Shown in pieces: positions 52,611-61,371 of a stretch of DNA of 64,000 nucleotides (position 1 is its first letter; every line of letters begins with the position of its first letter). The stretch is from positions 62,001 through 126,000 of the forward strand of contig NZ_BJYM01000010.1 in NCBI RefSeq assembly GCF_007991515.1, written 5' to 3'. A program made the translations under genes and the position numbers. Under the pieces are notes generated by a model, which did no database searches, was not told the DNA's origin, and was given only the letters and a program-made list of their open reading frames with translations. The stretch comes from Oceanobacillus sojae. GTDB taxonomy: Bacteria > Bacillota > Bacilli > Bacillales > Amphibacillaceae.

Positions 52611-53468
52611 ATGGAAAAGAAATTTTTTGACGAACAGACAATATACGTATCAGATATAACTATACAGGTAACAGATTTGCAACGGTCTATTCAATTTTAT
52701 CAAGATTTTTTGGGCTTTAGAATAATGCGGAAAACAGATAATAAAGCAGTACTTTCGGCAGACAGCAAGAAGGCTTTAATTACTCTGGAGCAGCCTGAAG
52801 GAGTTGTGTCAAAACAAAGAAGAACAACAGGGCTCTATCATTTTGCTATTCTTCTGCCGGAACGAAAAGACCTGGCAGTATTTTTAAAATATCTTTTGCA
52901 GGAGGGGAGAAGATATACGCTGCAATTAGGTGCTTCTGATCACTTAGTCAGTGAAGCACTCTATTTCTCAGATCCGGATGGAAATGGGATTGAAGTAGCG
53001 AGAGACCGATTATCTGAAAGCTGGAGCTGGTCAGAAGAATCTGTGCAAATGAGCACAGAACCGCTTGATGCAGATGGACTTCTCGAACTAGCAACAGAGG
53101 AGTGGAATGGCATGCCTGAAGAAACCCTTATTGGACATATTCATTTACATGTGAATGATTTGTCAAAAGCAAAGGAGTTCTATGTAGAAGGATTAGGCTT
53201 TCAAGAAGTAACCGTTTATCCTGGAGCTTCCTTTTTATCTGATAGCGGTTATCATCATCATATTGCAATAAATACGTGGAATGGAGAAGGGGCGCCGGTA
53301 CCAGATCAAAATGAAGTCGGATTGAAGTTTTTTACAATAGTATATCCTGTTAAAGAAGAGGCAGACAAAGCAATGAAAAGACTGAAAGCTTTAGGCTATT
53401 CAGTTGATGAAGGAATGGTAAAGGACCCTGCAGGAAATCAAATTTTTATATTGGGTTCAGCAAAGTAA
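52611..53468 (+). CDS. Two-domain VOC protein, catechol-2,3-dioxygenase (CatE)-like
   Basis: 285 residues made of two vicinal-oxygen-chelate domains: residues 12-130 (ITIQVTDLQRSIQFYQDFLGF, then YFSDPDGNGIEVARD) and 170-283 (GHIHLHVNDLSKAKEFYVEG). Metal ligands could be His in GHIHLH and YHFAIL plus Glu of GIEVAR. It resembles Bacillus CatE/YfiE and the Mhq ring-cleavage enzymes that handle catechol and quinones. An MhqR/MhqD-like pair lies 1 kb further on, supporting a quinone or aromatic detoxification role. Confidence 0.82.
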   Translation: MEKKFFDEQTIYVSDITIQVTDLQRSIQFYQDFLGFRIMRKTDNKAVLSADSKKALITLEQPEGVVSKQRRTTGLYHFAILLPERKDLAVFLKYLLQEGRRYTLQLGASDHLVSEALYFSDPDGNGIEVARDRLSESWSWSEESVQMSTEPLDADGLLELATEEWNGMPEETLIGHIHLHVNDLSKAKEFYVEGLGFQEVTVYPGASFLSDSGYHHHIAINTWNGEGAPVPDQNEVGLKFFTIVYPVKEEADKAMKRLKALGYSVDEGMVKDPAGNQIFILGSAK

Positions 53469-53556
53469 GAAATATCTACATGAAAATAGTGGATAGGAAA
53501 ATACAATTACGGTAGAATAAAAAACACAAATGCAGGGAGAGATGGGGAGTAGACTC

Positions 53557-54507
53557 ATGGAATATGTCTTATTAATTATCGGATTTTCATTGTTAGTGAA
53601 AGGAGCAGACTGGTTTGTGGATGGTTCCTCCAATATTGCACAGCTTTTGCGTGTTCCGCCGATTTTAATTGGATTAACGATTGTAGCCTTAGGGACAAGT
53701 GCGCCAGAAGCAACGGTGAGTATTATTGCGGCTGTCCAGGGAACAGCCGATGTAGCAGTAGGAAACGTAGTTGGAAGCAATATCTTTAATATTACACTGG
53801 TTGTTGGATTGGCAGCAGCTATTTACCCGCTTCAGGTTCAAAATGAAATGATTGTCAAACAGATTCCTTTTGCATTATTGGCGGCAGTAGCTTTGTTTGC
53901 ACTAGGGAGTGATGTACTGCTTCAGGGATCGACAGAAAATATCCTCAGCAGAAGTGATGGAATCATTTTCTTTCTGTTTCTAGCGATTTTTATGTATTAC
54001 ATTATTGAGGTCGGTTTGAAAAGCAGAAAAGAAACCAAAGCCATTAAAGATTCAAATGTAAAGTGGGGAAAGAGTACCTTTATTACTCTGCTCGGATTGG
54101 CAGCAATTATTCTTGGGGGGCAATTTGTTGTGTCCAATGCTACGGAAATTGCTTTGTCATGGGGAATGAGTGAAGCTTTAGTTGGTTTGACTATTGTTGC
54201 AATAGGAACCTCATTACCTGAATTAGTTACCTCTATCTCAGCAGCACTAAAAAATGAAAGTGAAATTGCCTTAGGAAATGTTGTTGGCAGCGGGATTTTT
54301 AATATCTTATTTGTTCTTGGCGCAGCATCTCTGATTTCTCCTTTAGCCATCAATCCTGTGATCTTCACAGATATCTGGATAATGGTAGTATTGACGATAC
54401 TTTTGTTAATTTTTTCGCGGACAAGCTTCCGAATTGGGAGAAGAGAAGGAATTATATTAGCCCTCATCTATGTATTGTATACAATCTATATTATTATAAG
54501 AAATTAA
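53557..54507 (+). CDS. Cation/Ca2+ antiporter (YrbG/CaxA-like)
   Basis: 316 residues from ATG 53557, eight bases after GGGGAG; upstream in-frame ATGs at 53530 and 53542 have poorer spacing. Two inverted halves of five helices each carry the alpha repeats GTSAPEATVSI...GNVVGSNIFN and GTSLPELVTSI...GNVVGSGIFN, which form the ion site of Na+/Ca2+ exchangers. It exports Ca2+ or a similar cation. Confidence 0.92.
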   Translation: MEYVLLIIGFSLLVKGADWFVDGSSNIAQLLRVPPILIGLTIVALGTSAPEATVSIIAAVQGTADVAVGNVVGSNIFNITLVVGLAAAIYPLQVQNEMIVKQIPFALLAAVALFALGSDVLLQGSTENILSRSDGIIFFLFLAIFMYYIIEVGLKSRKETKAIKDSNVKWGKSTFITLLGLAAIILGGQFVVSNATEIALSWGMSEALVGLTIVAIGTSLPELVTSISAALKNESEIALGNVVGSGIFNILFVLGAASLISPLAINPVIFTDIWIMVVLTILLLIFSRTSFRIGRREGIILALIYVLYTIYIIIRN

Positions 54508-54539
54508 AAAGAAGGAGAACAAACTCTCCTTCTTTTTAA
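54506..54539. terminator. Bidirectional terminator
   Basis: AAAAAGAAGGAGA (54506-54518), six-base loop, TCTCCTTCTTTTT (54525-54537). It lies between converging genes. Confidence 0.93.
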
Positions 54540-55135
54540 TTCGCGTACCAGCTTGCTGCTGCTTTAACTTCATTCATTGTCAGTTGATGCCCGTTACTCT
54601 CCCAGTGAAGATCGACATCAGCCCCGCCGTTTGTCAACAATTGCTGTAATTCCTCTGCTTCTTCCGGAGGACACATCGGATCGTTATCACCAGCGGCAAT
54701 AAATACTTTTGTTCCAGTTAAATCCGGAAGGTCAATCCCTTTTCTGGGAACCATCGGATGATGCAGGATTGCTTTTTGTAAGGAATCTTTATAATGGAAT
54801 AAAAGACTCCCGGCAATATTAGCACCGTTCGAATAACCGATTGCCGTAATCTGTTTCCGGTCAAAACCAAGTTTTTGGCTGGCTTCATTTAAAAATTCAT
54901 GTAATTCCTCTGTGCGTTTAATTAAATCTTCTTCATCAAAAACGCCTTCCTCCAGCCGGCGGAAAAAACGGGGCATGCCATTTTCTAATACATTCCCGCG
55001 GACACTTAGGACATTTGCATTCGGATCAATGATGCCTGCTAAAGGTAATAAATCACTTTCTATACCGCCGGTTCCATGGAGGAGAAGCAGTGTAGGACCA
55101 TTGGGACCTGCTTTTTCTTCATAAATGTATTTCAT
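54536..55135 (-). CDS. Alpha/beta hydrolase, MhqD-like phospholipase/carboxylesterase
   Basis: 199 residues. LLLHGTGGIESDLLPLA at the start forms the oxyanion region; the nucleophile is Ser in GYSNGAN (about residue 102), the Asp lies in AGDNDPMCP and the His in SNGHQLT. In Bacillus, MhqD sits under MhqR with ring-cleavage dioxygenases and responds to quinones; here a MarR gene precedes it by 23 bases in the same operon. Confidence 0.87.
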   Translation of the reverse strand: MKYIYEEKAGPNGPTLLLLHGTGGIESDLLPLAGIIDPNANVLSVRGNVLENGMPRFFRRLEEGVFDEEDLIKRTEELHEFLNEASQKLGFDRKQITAIGYSNGANIAGSLLFHYKDSLQKAILHHPMVPRKGIDLPDLTGTKVFIAAGDNDPMCPPEEAEELQQLLTNGGADVDLHWESNGHQLTMNEVKAAASWYAN

Positions 55136-55158
55136 TGATTTTCATCCTTTCTTGTCTG

Positions 55159-55593
55159 TTACTCTTTATTACTTGCTTTATGTCCAACCTTCTTTAAGAC
55201 CTCGATAACGGTCTCTTTATCGCTCTCCGAAATTCCTTCGAATAGTTCTTCAATTACCAGCTGATGTTTTGGAAAAATATCATCCATGGTTTGCTTTCCT
55301 CTATCTGTGATTTCTAAATAGACTGCTCTTCTGTCGTCGGGACAATTTGTCCGGATGAGAAGCTCCTTTTTTTCAAGCTTATCAATCACGTATGTTATCG
55401 AGCCTGTGCTGATTAATACTGATTCAGAAATTTCACGGATAGTTTGTCTGCCTTTATGGTATAGTGCTTCTAAAATAGCAAAGTCTGATGCACGCATACC
55501 ATGTTTTTTTATATCCTGTTTGGTAACTTCTTCTAAAGCTTTGGATGCTTTCATGGTAATCACAAAGGTTTTTAGTGATAAATTCTCAGACAT
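55159..55593 (-). CDS. MarR-family repressor, MhqR-like
   Basis: 144 residues. Winged helix with QTIREISESVLISTGSITYVIDKLEKKELL and the wing CPDDRRAVYLEITDRG. The spacing and sequence resemble Bacillus MhqR (YkvE), which is released by quinones. It heads an operon with an MhqD-like hydrolase and has a promoter with an overlapping AT-rich repeat, so it probably represses itself. Confidence 0.85.
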   Translation of the reverse strand: MSENLSLKTFVITMKASKALEEVTKQDIKKHGMRASDFAILEALYHKGRQTIREISESVLISTGSITYVIDKLEKKELLIRTNCPDDRRAVYLEITDRGKQTMDDIFPKHQLVIEELFEGISESDKETVIEVLKKVGHKASNKE

Positions 55594-55637
55594 TTTTTTG
55601 CCTCCTTTTATAAATTAATAATATAAGTGTATATATT

Positions 55638-55690
55638 TTTAATTAAGATATATTTAATTAAATAATAATGAATTATAACTTATTTGTCAA
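55638..55690 (-). promoter_or_regulatory. Promoter of the MarR operon with candidate operator
   Basis: On the minus strand TTGACA (55685-55690), 17-base spacer, TATTAT (55662-55667). Just downstream TTTAATTAA occurs twice (55638-55646 and 55653-55661), 15 bases apart and nearly palindromic together, covering the transcript start. Confidence 0.75.
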
Positions 55691-56003
55691 ATTGGCGGGA
55701 AGCAGTCAATGCTTGTAATAACTAAATCCAATGAATCGTTTCAATTGTTTTTATTAATTTCTCAGCATTTACTCTATGAAATAAATTGTCCTTATAGGCG
55801 ATAGAAAGTTTGTAGCTCCAATCATCAGACCTTCGTGAAAGTAATTATGTAGTAGACAAAGGAGTGCTGTATGCGATTGTTTTTTTCGGATGTGGATTCA
55901 AAAAAGAATTCATTTTGATTATCCTTTTCAAAATGAATTCTTTTAAATTAGCCTAGAAGCAGGATTAGCTTGAAAGCCTGCAAAAATAGAGCTTCCTGTA
56001 AAC
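55691..56003. other. Intergenic region with strong terminator
   Basis: AAAAGAATTCATTTTGA (55902-55918) pairs exactly with TCAAAATGAATTCTTTT (55928-55944); T runs on both strands make it a terminator for the fetAB-like operon and possibly the other direction. The other 200 bases show no gene or motif that I can name. Confidence 0.8.
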
Positions 56004-56771
56004 CTATTCTTCTTCATTTATCTTAATCTTGAGCATTTGCATCCGTTCATTAAAAAGTGTTGGATAGGATAAAAAGCCGAGCATAATACTGGTTACGGCT
56101 GCTGTTGTCAGTAACAGAAAGAGAATTAACAGCTGGAACTGAACGGCCTGAATTGGGTCTGCTCCAGCAATAATCTGTCCGCTCATCATTCCTGGCAATT
56201 GAACAAGACCGATTGTTTTTTGGCTTTCAATTGTCGGAATCAAGCTGGCTTTAATAGAATGAATTAGCGGCAGGTGGATGGCCTGTTTCGGGGTGCCGCC
56301 TAAAGAAAGCAGAAGCTCCGTTTCTTTTTTCTGCGTCTGAATCTCTGCTGTGAATCGATTGAGAAAAAGAATGGAGAGCACCATCGAATTACCGACAACC
56401 ATTCCGCTGATTGGAATAATATACTGTGCGGTTGGCGGTGTGATTTGAAATCCTAATAAAATACTTTGCGTCAGTATCTCAATAAATATAAATGTAAGAA
56501 TCAGCTTCCAAATAATTCCTTTAATAGAAGCTCCTTTTTTCTGTGCATTATGCGTTGCTGCTCCAATCATTAGAGCAACCATCAGGATAATAAAAAGATA
56601 ACTGCCTGATTCAAATACAAAAGTCAGGACATAGCCGACAGCTATGAGTTGAATAATGGAACGAATAGTCGCGATAAATGTATCTTTTCCTAATCCAAGA
56701 TTTAATGTTTTGGAAAGGATTAAGGGAATAAGTACAAAAATAAGCGATAAGCTCAAGTTTAGAAAGCTCAT
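56004..56771 (-). CDS. fetB: FetB-family ABC permease (UPF0014)
   Basis: 255 residues from the ATG at 56771, which overlaps the fetA stop codon (ATGA) and has GGGAGG six bases upstream. About seven helices; GAATHNAQKKG and QLPGMMSGQIIAGADP are the family signatures. FetAB in E. coli is thought to export iron and eases peroxide stress. No Fur box was found in front of this pair. Confidence 0.88.
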   Translation of the reverse strand: MSFLNLSLSLIFVLIPLILSKTLNLGLGKDTFIATIRSIIQLIAVGYVLTFVFESGSYLFIILMVALMIGAATHNAQKKGASIKGIIWKLILTFIFIEILTQSILLGFQITPPTAQYIIPISGMVVGNSMVLSILFLNRFTAEIQTQKKETELLLSLGGTPKQAIHLPLIHSIKASLIPTIESQKTIGLVQLPGMMSGQIIAGADPIQAVQFQLLILFLLLTTAAVTSIMLGFLSYPTLFNERMQMLKIKINEEE

Positions 56772-57511
56772 TGCCATCCTCCCTTCATAAATTTCTGTAC
56801 ACGGGGATTAGATGGATTTTTCAATAAATCTGTACTTCCTGATTCAATAAGCTCTCCATTCATCATGACCCATGTATAATCTCCAATATGCAAGGCCTGT
56901 TCTAAATTATGCGTAATCCAGGCAATGGTCACTGCAAATTCTTGATTGATATGCTGGATCAAATGCTCAATGTCTGATGTAGATACACGGTCAAGGGATG
57001 AGGTAATTTCGTCAAGAAGTAATACCTTCGGACGATTGACAAGTGTACGTGCAATTGATATCTTTTGGAGCTGACCTCCGGATAAATCTGATACATCCCG
57101 GTTGAGAAAGGAAGCATCCATTCCTACTTGTGTTAATAAGTGCTCTGCCTCTTCCTTTTCTAATCCCTGATTTTGCAATGTTTTAGGCATAGCCAGATTT
57201 TTATAAACAGAGCCGCGCAGCATAGTAGCATCCTGAAGTGCGATGCCAACTGTACGCCGTAATGTGGTCGGTTCTATGGTTTGAATATTTTCACCAAAAA
57301 GAAAAAGCTCTCCTTTAGTTGGAGAAATCAGCCCGTTCATCAACCGGAAAATAGTAGTTTTTCCGGCGCCGGAAGGTCCGACAAATGTGGTGATTTTTCC
57401 TTCAGGAAGAACCCCTGAAATATCTTTAATAATATCTAGGTTATCATCCGAATAGCTGATATGATTTAATTCTATCGCTGTTTTATCGGTTAAATCGTTT
57501 GCTAGCTGCAT
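56768..57511 (-). CDS. fetA: FetA-like ABC ATPase
   Basis: 247 residues. Walker A GPSGAGKTT, signature LSGGQLQK, Walker B VLLLDEITSSLDR, H-loop WITHNLEQ. Coupled to the FetB-type permease by overlap. Its leader contains a 10-base GC-rich hairpin (57545-57569). Confidence 0.85.
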   Translation of the reverse strand: MQLANDLTDKTAIELNHISYSDDNLDIIKDISGVLPEGKITTFVGPSGAGKTTIFRLMNGLISPTKGELFLFGENIQTIEPTTLRRTVGIALQDATMLRGSVYKNLAMPKTLQNQGLEKEEAEHLLTQVGMDASFLNRDVSDLSGGQLQKISIARTLVNRPKVLLLDEITSSLDRVSTSDIEHLIQHINQEFAVTIAWITHNLEQALHIGDYTWVMMNGELIESGSTDLLKNPSNPRVQKFMKGGWQ

Positions 57512-57544
57512 GTTTGGGTTCCTTTCTGCAATGACGATAATTAG

Positions 57545-57569
57545 CAGCAGGAGGGAATACCTCCTGCTG
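57545..57569. repeat. GC-rich hairpin in front of fetA
   Basis: CAGCAGGAGG and CCTCCTGCTG with a five-base loop, without a T tail on either strand. It could be a weak end for the upstream ABC-F transcript or a structure in the fetA leader. Confidence 0.55.
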
Positions 57570-57652
57570 AATCAAGCTTTATTCTATCAGAGAGGACTCC
57601 CAACCTCAAGGAATGCGCTAGGTTAAGTGCAATGAACAGGCGGGAGTATTCA

Positions 57653-59242
57653 TCATTTCTTTTGCTGGTTTAAAAGCATACGCTTTTGCTGGAGAAGCTT
57701 TTGAAATTCCTGGTCTAATTCATTAGAAGGCTCCAGACTGAGCTTGCTTAATATTTCTGTGATCTTCGTTTCAATAATCATTAGCTGCTGTTCCGTTGGG
57801 TCTTCTTGCGATTCTTTTTGTGCCGGTTCTTCATGGAGCTGTCGAAAGCTCCCGTCAAAAAAAGTAAGCGCCTGATGATTAATTTCAATAACCTTTGTTG
57901 CAATATTTTCGATAAATTGCCGATCATGCGATACAAACAAAACAGTACCCTCATAAGCCTGAAGTAGACCTTCCAATGCTTCTACCGCTTCGATATCCAG
58001 GTAGTTTGTCGGTTCATCCAGAATAAGCATATTGATATCACTGACAAAAAGCTTAGCAAATGCTACCTTGACCTGCTCTCCGCCGCTGAGAACGTGAACA
58101 GGCTTAAATACATCGTCCCGGTAGAAATGCAGTCTGGCTAAAACTGTCCGAATCAGTGTTTCATCCTGCTTGGAGGTTTCTTTGACATTTTCTAGAATTG
58201 ACTTTTCTGAGTTCAGCGTTGATAAGTCTTGTTTAAAATAACCAATTTTAACAGATGGATTCAGGGTAATACCGGCATCTCCCTGCATTATTTTTTTAAC
58301 AAGGGTTGTTTTTCCCGCTCCATTTGGGCCGATAATGCCTACCTTATCTCCTCCTTTTATATTTAAACTGGCTTTTTTCCATAATTGCTTTCCGGGAACA
58401 GCTCCTTCTAAATCCTCTATCCGTAAAATAATTTTCTGCTGCAATCTTGCTTGATTGGAAAGAGTCATTTTCAGTGGAGCAGCTTCTCTGACCTTTTCCA
58501 CTTTTTCGAGATTATCTAATCTTGTTTCCAAAGCCTTTGATGTTTTTTGCAGCTTTTTCTGCTTTTTTGCAAAATAGGGTTTAGCCCCTTTTAAAGATTC
58601 TTCGGTAGAACCAATCTTACTTTTAGGTGTTTTTGTTGCCCGTTGTGCTTTTTGTTCTTTTTTCTCAATCGCGCGTTCAAGCTGTTGTCTTTTCTGCTGG
58701 TAATGTTCATAAGCCAGGCGCTGCTTTTCTATTTCTTTTTCTTTTTGCCGGCGGTAAGCTGTATAATTGCCGGAATAAATTTGAAGACTTTTTTCATCAA
58801 TTTCCCAAATTACATTACATAGTTTATCTAAAAAGTTACGGTCATGAGAGACAATAATAAGCGCTCCCTGCCAATGAGACAGCTGTTTCTCAAGCCATTC
58901 AATATGAGCCGTATCCAGATTTGTTGTCGGTTCGTCTGCAAGGAGAAGGCCAGTCTGCTTTTTCAAAGCCTCAACGATATAAGCCTGTGTCACTTCACCG
59001 CCGCTTTTTTGATCACGTTTCTCTTTTAATTGTGGCAATAACTCTACAGAAGTATACATTAGAATTGTACCTTGTTCAGGCTGAATTTTGCCGGCAAGCA
59101 GATTGAGCAGGGTTGTTTTTCCTGAGCCGTTTTTACCGACTAAACCAATCCGGTCCTTGGAATGAACGGCTAAGTTTTCTATAGAGAACAATTCCCGGTC
59201 TTTAATACTTTGTTTAATATGATGTGCTTCTAAAATAGTCAT
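57653..59242 (-). CDS. Vga-type ABC-F ribosome-protection protein
   Basis: 529 residues from the ATG at 59242; a longer frame to 59299 enters the leader. Two ATPase domains in one chain, with no membrane helices: GKNGSGKTT, ...LLADEPTTNLD, a 70-residue linker rich in Lys/Gln (AQRATKTPKSKIG), then GPNGAGKTT, LSGGEQVKVA and LILDEPTNYLD. The first signature reads KSGGE. Sequence closely follows what I recall of Vga(A)/VmlR proteins, which free ribosomes from lincosamides, pleuromutilins and streptogramin A. Its leader can fold as an attenuator. Confidence 0.88.
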   Translation of the reverse strand: MTILEAHHIKQSIKDRELFSIENLAVHSKDRIGLVGKNGSGKTTLLNLLAGKIQPEQGTILMYTSVELLPQLKEKRDQKSGGEVTQAYIVEALKKQTGLLLADEPTTNLDTAHIEWLEKQLSHWQGALIIVSHDRNFLDKLCNVIWEIDEKSLQIYSGNYTAYRRQKEKEIEKQRLAYEHYQQKRQQLERAIEKKEQKAQRATKTPKSKIGSTEESLKGAKPYFAKKQKKLQKTSKALETRLDNLEKVEKVREAAPLKMTLSNQARLQQKIILRIEDLEGAVPGKQLWKKASLNIKGGDKVGIIGPNGAGKTTLVKKIMQGDAGITLNPSVKIGYFKQDLSTLNSEKSILENVKETSKQDETLIRTVLARLHFYRDDVFKPVHVLSGGEQVKVAFAKLFVSDINMLILDEPTNYLDIEAVEALEGLLQAYEGTVLFVSHDRQFIENIATKVIEINHQALTFFDGSFRQLHEEPAQKESQEDPTEQQLMIIETKITEILSKLSLEPSNELDQEFQKLLQQKRMLLNQQKK

Positions 59243-59301
59243 AAAATCATCTCCGTATCTGTTAAGAGTTACAAAGGGGAGAAGGCAGTTAAATGCCAAA
59301 A

Positions 59302-59526
59302 ACCCCTACTCTGCATTCAGATCAGAACAGGGGTCGCCAAAAAAAGGAAATGGGCATATTTCTCGCTCATTCCATATGGGTACCACAAAGGATAAAGGCT
59401 AATCCTGTTCTGAAATCATTCCATAAAAGCACGAAAAATAACACAGCAGGATGAGGCCGATAGTTCTGCTGTTAACCATACTTTTATTTGAATTCATTCT
59501 TTAAAAAAACAGGATTAGTACTTCAT
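59302..59526 (-). promoter_or_regulatory. Ribosome-mediated transcription attenuator of the ABC-F gene
   Basis: Four pairing segments on the minus strand. Segment 1 CTAATCCTGTT (59508-59518) matches segment 2 AACAGGATTAG (59399-59409) over 11 bases. Segment 2 also matches segment 3 CCTGTTCTG (59323-59331). Segment 3 with segment 4 forms the terminator, ACCCCTGTTCTG and CAGAGTAGGGGT (59302-59334) followed by TTTT. Frame ATG-AAG-TAC-TAA (59515-59526) overlaps segment 1. A ribosome stalled there would free segment 2 to break the terminator. Confidence 0.78.
59399..59497 (-). CDS. 32-residue leader ORF inside the attenuator
   Basis: ATG at 59497 to TAG at 59399. The middle is hydrophobic (TIGLILLCYFSCFYG) and the last codons coincide with segment 2 of the attenuator. 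Only AAAG precedes the ATG, so translation is uncertain. It may be a sensing peptide or chance. Confidence 0.4.
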   Translation of the reverse strand: MNSNKSMVNSRTIGLILLCYFSCFYGMISEQD

Positions 59527-59563
59527 GTTCCCTTTGTTCACCCTTTCGATATTTGTTGATTAC

Positions 59564-59592
59564 AGTATAGCGGAAAAAGAGGTATTTGTCAC
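59564..59592 (-). promoter_or_regulatory. Promoter of the ABC-F leader
   Basis: On the minus strand GTGACA (59587-59592), 17-base spacer, TATACT (59564-59569). Transcription would start near 59557, just before the leader. Confidence 0.7.
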
Positions 59593-59604
59593 CAAAAGAA
59601 AAAA

Positions 59605-59651
59605 ACGGACAAGCCCCTATTCTGATAAAAGAATATGAAATCATTGTCCGT
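59605..59651 (-). terminator. Terminator after the siderophore ATPase
   Basis: On the minus strand ACGGACAA and TTGTCCGT arms, then a run of T. Confidence 0.75.
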
Positions 59652-59658
59652 GTAAATA

Positions 59659-60504
59659 TTATAAAGCTTCAGGTGTTGTCTGGAGTATGGAATTTTCCTG
59701 CACAGCATCTTTGATTAAACAATTTCCCCGTCCGTGAGGAATGCACATTGGAGTCCCGAATATCGGATCACATGCGATATTACACCGCATCCGGAATACT
59801 GCAGATACAAGGTCAGCTGAAATCGTGTCCTCCGGTTTTCCCTGCGCATATACTTTTTTATCTTTAATTGCAATAATATGATGCGCGTAACGGCTTGCTA
59901 GATTCAAGTCATGCAATACCATCACAATCGTCCGGCCGTCTTTTTCATTTAATTCAAAAAGAAGGTCAAGTACATCGATTTGGTGCGTTAAATCAAGATA
60001 AGTAGTCGGCTCATCTAATAAGATGATGTCTGTATCCTGTGCTAACGTTAAAGCGATCCATGCCCGCTGACGCTGCCCGCCTGACAGGGAATCGACAGAC
60101 TGGTCTTTCAAATCTGACATATTTGTATCCTCTAACGCTTTTTGTACAGCTTCTTCATCCTCTTTCGACCATTGCTTCATAACTTTGCGGTAAGGGTGTC
60201 TGCCCTGCTTAACAAGCTCATATACTGTTAATCCTTCCGGGCTGGTTGGCGCCTGTGGGAGAATAGCCATGTTTTGTGCTACTTCCCGGGTCCGCATTTT
60301 AGCAATATTTTGTCCGTTTAATATAACAGATCCCTGCTTTGGCTTTAATAAACGTGCCAAAGAACGTAGTAAAGTTGATTTTCCACAGCCATTTGGGCCG
60401 ATAAAAACAGTGATTTCCCCTTTAGGGATGGAAATGTCCAATTCATCTATAATAATCCGGTCTCCGAACCCAAGTGTTAAGTTACTCGCTGTTAATGAGT
60501 TCAA
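59659..60504 (-). CDS. Fe-siderophore ABC importer ATPase, YusV-like
   Basis: 281 residues. Walker A GPNGCGKST, signature LSGGQRQR, Walker B IILLDEPTTYLDL, H-loop LHDLN. A C-terminal tail with three cysteines (RCNIACDP, PMCIPHGRGNC) is characteristic of YusV-type ATPases that serve several siderophore permeases in Bacillus. A Fur box lies 77 bases upstream. It probably powers the permeases encoded from 62504 on. Confidence 0.88.
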   Translation of the reverse strand: MNSLTASNLTLGFGDRIIIDELDISIPKGEITVFIGPNGCGKSTLLRSLARLLKPKQGSVILNGQNIAKMRTREVAQNMAILPQAPTSPEGLTVYELVKQGRHPYRKVMKQWSKEDEEAVQKALEDTNMSDLKDQSVDSLSGGQRQRAWIALTLAQDTDIILLDEPTTYLDLTHQIDVLDLLFELNEKDGRTIVMVLHDLNLASRYAHHIIAIKDKKVYAQGKPEDTISADLVSAVFRMRCNIACDPIFGTPMCIPHGRGNCLIKDAVQENSILQTTPEAL

Positions 60505-60830
60505 TGAAAACGCCTCCTGACCTAAAAAGGTGCGTATTAGCTTCTAATTTCATTTTATTGCTTGGGAGACTAATAGTCAATGATAATAATTTTCAATTAG
60601 GTGACAAATAATATTTAATTTTTCTTAGGAACTACTATTTTTGCGTCAGGGTATTACAAACTGTGGGAGTGTAAGTAGTATATTTGCAGTATACATTTTT
60701 TTACAGAGCTTAGAATTATTTGGTTTATGGCAGATATGGTGAAATTCAAAATAATGTTGTTATTAGTTCAGTATCATAATATATTTAATAGTAAGATTAT
60801 TACATTTATTTAAGGGAGGAGGATTACCTT
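60505..60830. promoter_or_regulatory. Intergenic region with Fur box
   Basis: TGATAATAATTTTCA (60581-60595) is the reverse of TGAAAATTATTATCA, one mismatch from the Fur 7-1-7 consensus TGATAATNATTATCA. It controls the ATPase gene. AAGGGAGGAGG near 60812 is the site of the lipoprotein gene; other bases show nothing further. Confidence 0.8.
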
Positions 60831-61280
60831 ATGAAAAAAGGCTTGATTATTTTTATAGCATTTTTATCTGTATTCTTCATTTCAGCCTGCAGTAATGACA
60901 GCAACAGTTTATCCGGGAAGACATTTAAAGTTGCTAATACGCCGGTATTTCAAGAGGATATTGATAAACTTGATAAATATCCGGTTGTTGTAACATTAGA
61001 GTTTTTAGATGATAATGCAGTAAGGACGATCGACACAGAAGGAACTTATCAGTTAAATGATGATGAACTTGTAATTAATTTTGAAAATGAAAATGAAAAT
61101 CTGGAAATTACTTTTAGTGAATTTAAAGAAAGTGAGAAGGATTTTAGTACGTATTCTACGATAATCAGCAATCGGGAATTACAAGTGGAAGATCATAGCA
61201 AGCTGAGCCGACTAGAAGTATTAGCTAATAAATTATCTGAAGATATGCCGATTGAATTTATCGAAAAACAGGAGAGATAA
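60831..61280 (+). CDS. Small lipoprotein, unknown
   Basis: 149 residues. Signal peptide with lipobox FFISAC, acylated at Cys20. The mature part is acidic and beta-rich (TLEFLDDNAVRTIDTEGTYQLNDDELVINF), similar to the small DUF4923-like or lipocalin-like lipoproteins in layout only. GGGAGGAGG precedes the ATG. It has its own terminator and lies between Fur-controlled genes, but it has no Fur box of its own that I can see. Confidence 0.7.
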   Translation: MKKGLIIFIAFLSVFFISACSNDSNSLSGKTFKVANTPVFQEDIDKLDKYPVVVTLEFLDDNAVRTIDTEGTYQLNDDELVINFENENENLEITFSEFKESEKDFSTYSTIISNRELQVEDHSKLSRLEVLANKLSEDMPIEFIEKQER

Positions 61281-61306
61281 GTTAATTTTATTGAGCTGAA
61301 TCTAAA

Positions 61307-61352
61307 AAAGAACAAAAGCTGAAAAAAGAGGGGATCAGCTTTTGTTCTTTTG
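61307..61352. terminator. Bidirectional terminator, 16-bp stem
   Basis: AAAGAACAAAAGCTGA (61307-61322) pairs exactly with TCAGCTTTTGTTCTTT (61335-61350). It lies between converging lipoprotein genes. Confidence 0.93.
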
Positions 61353-61371
61353 GGACACACTTTTTAAGAAA

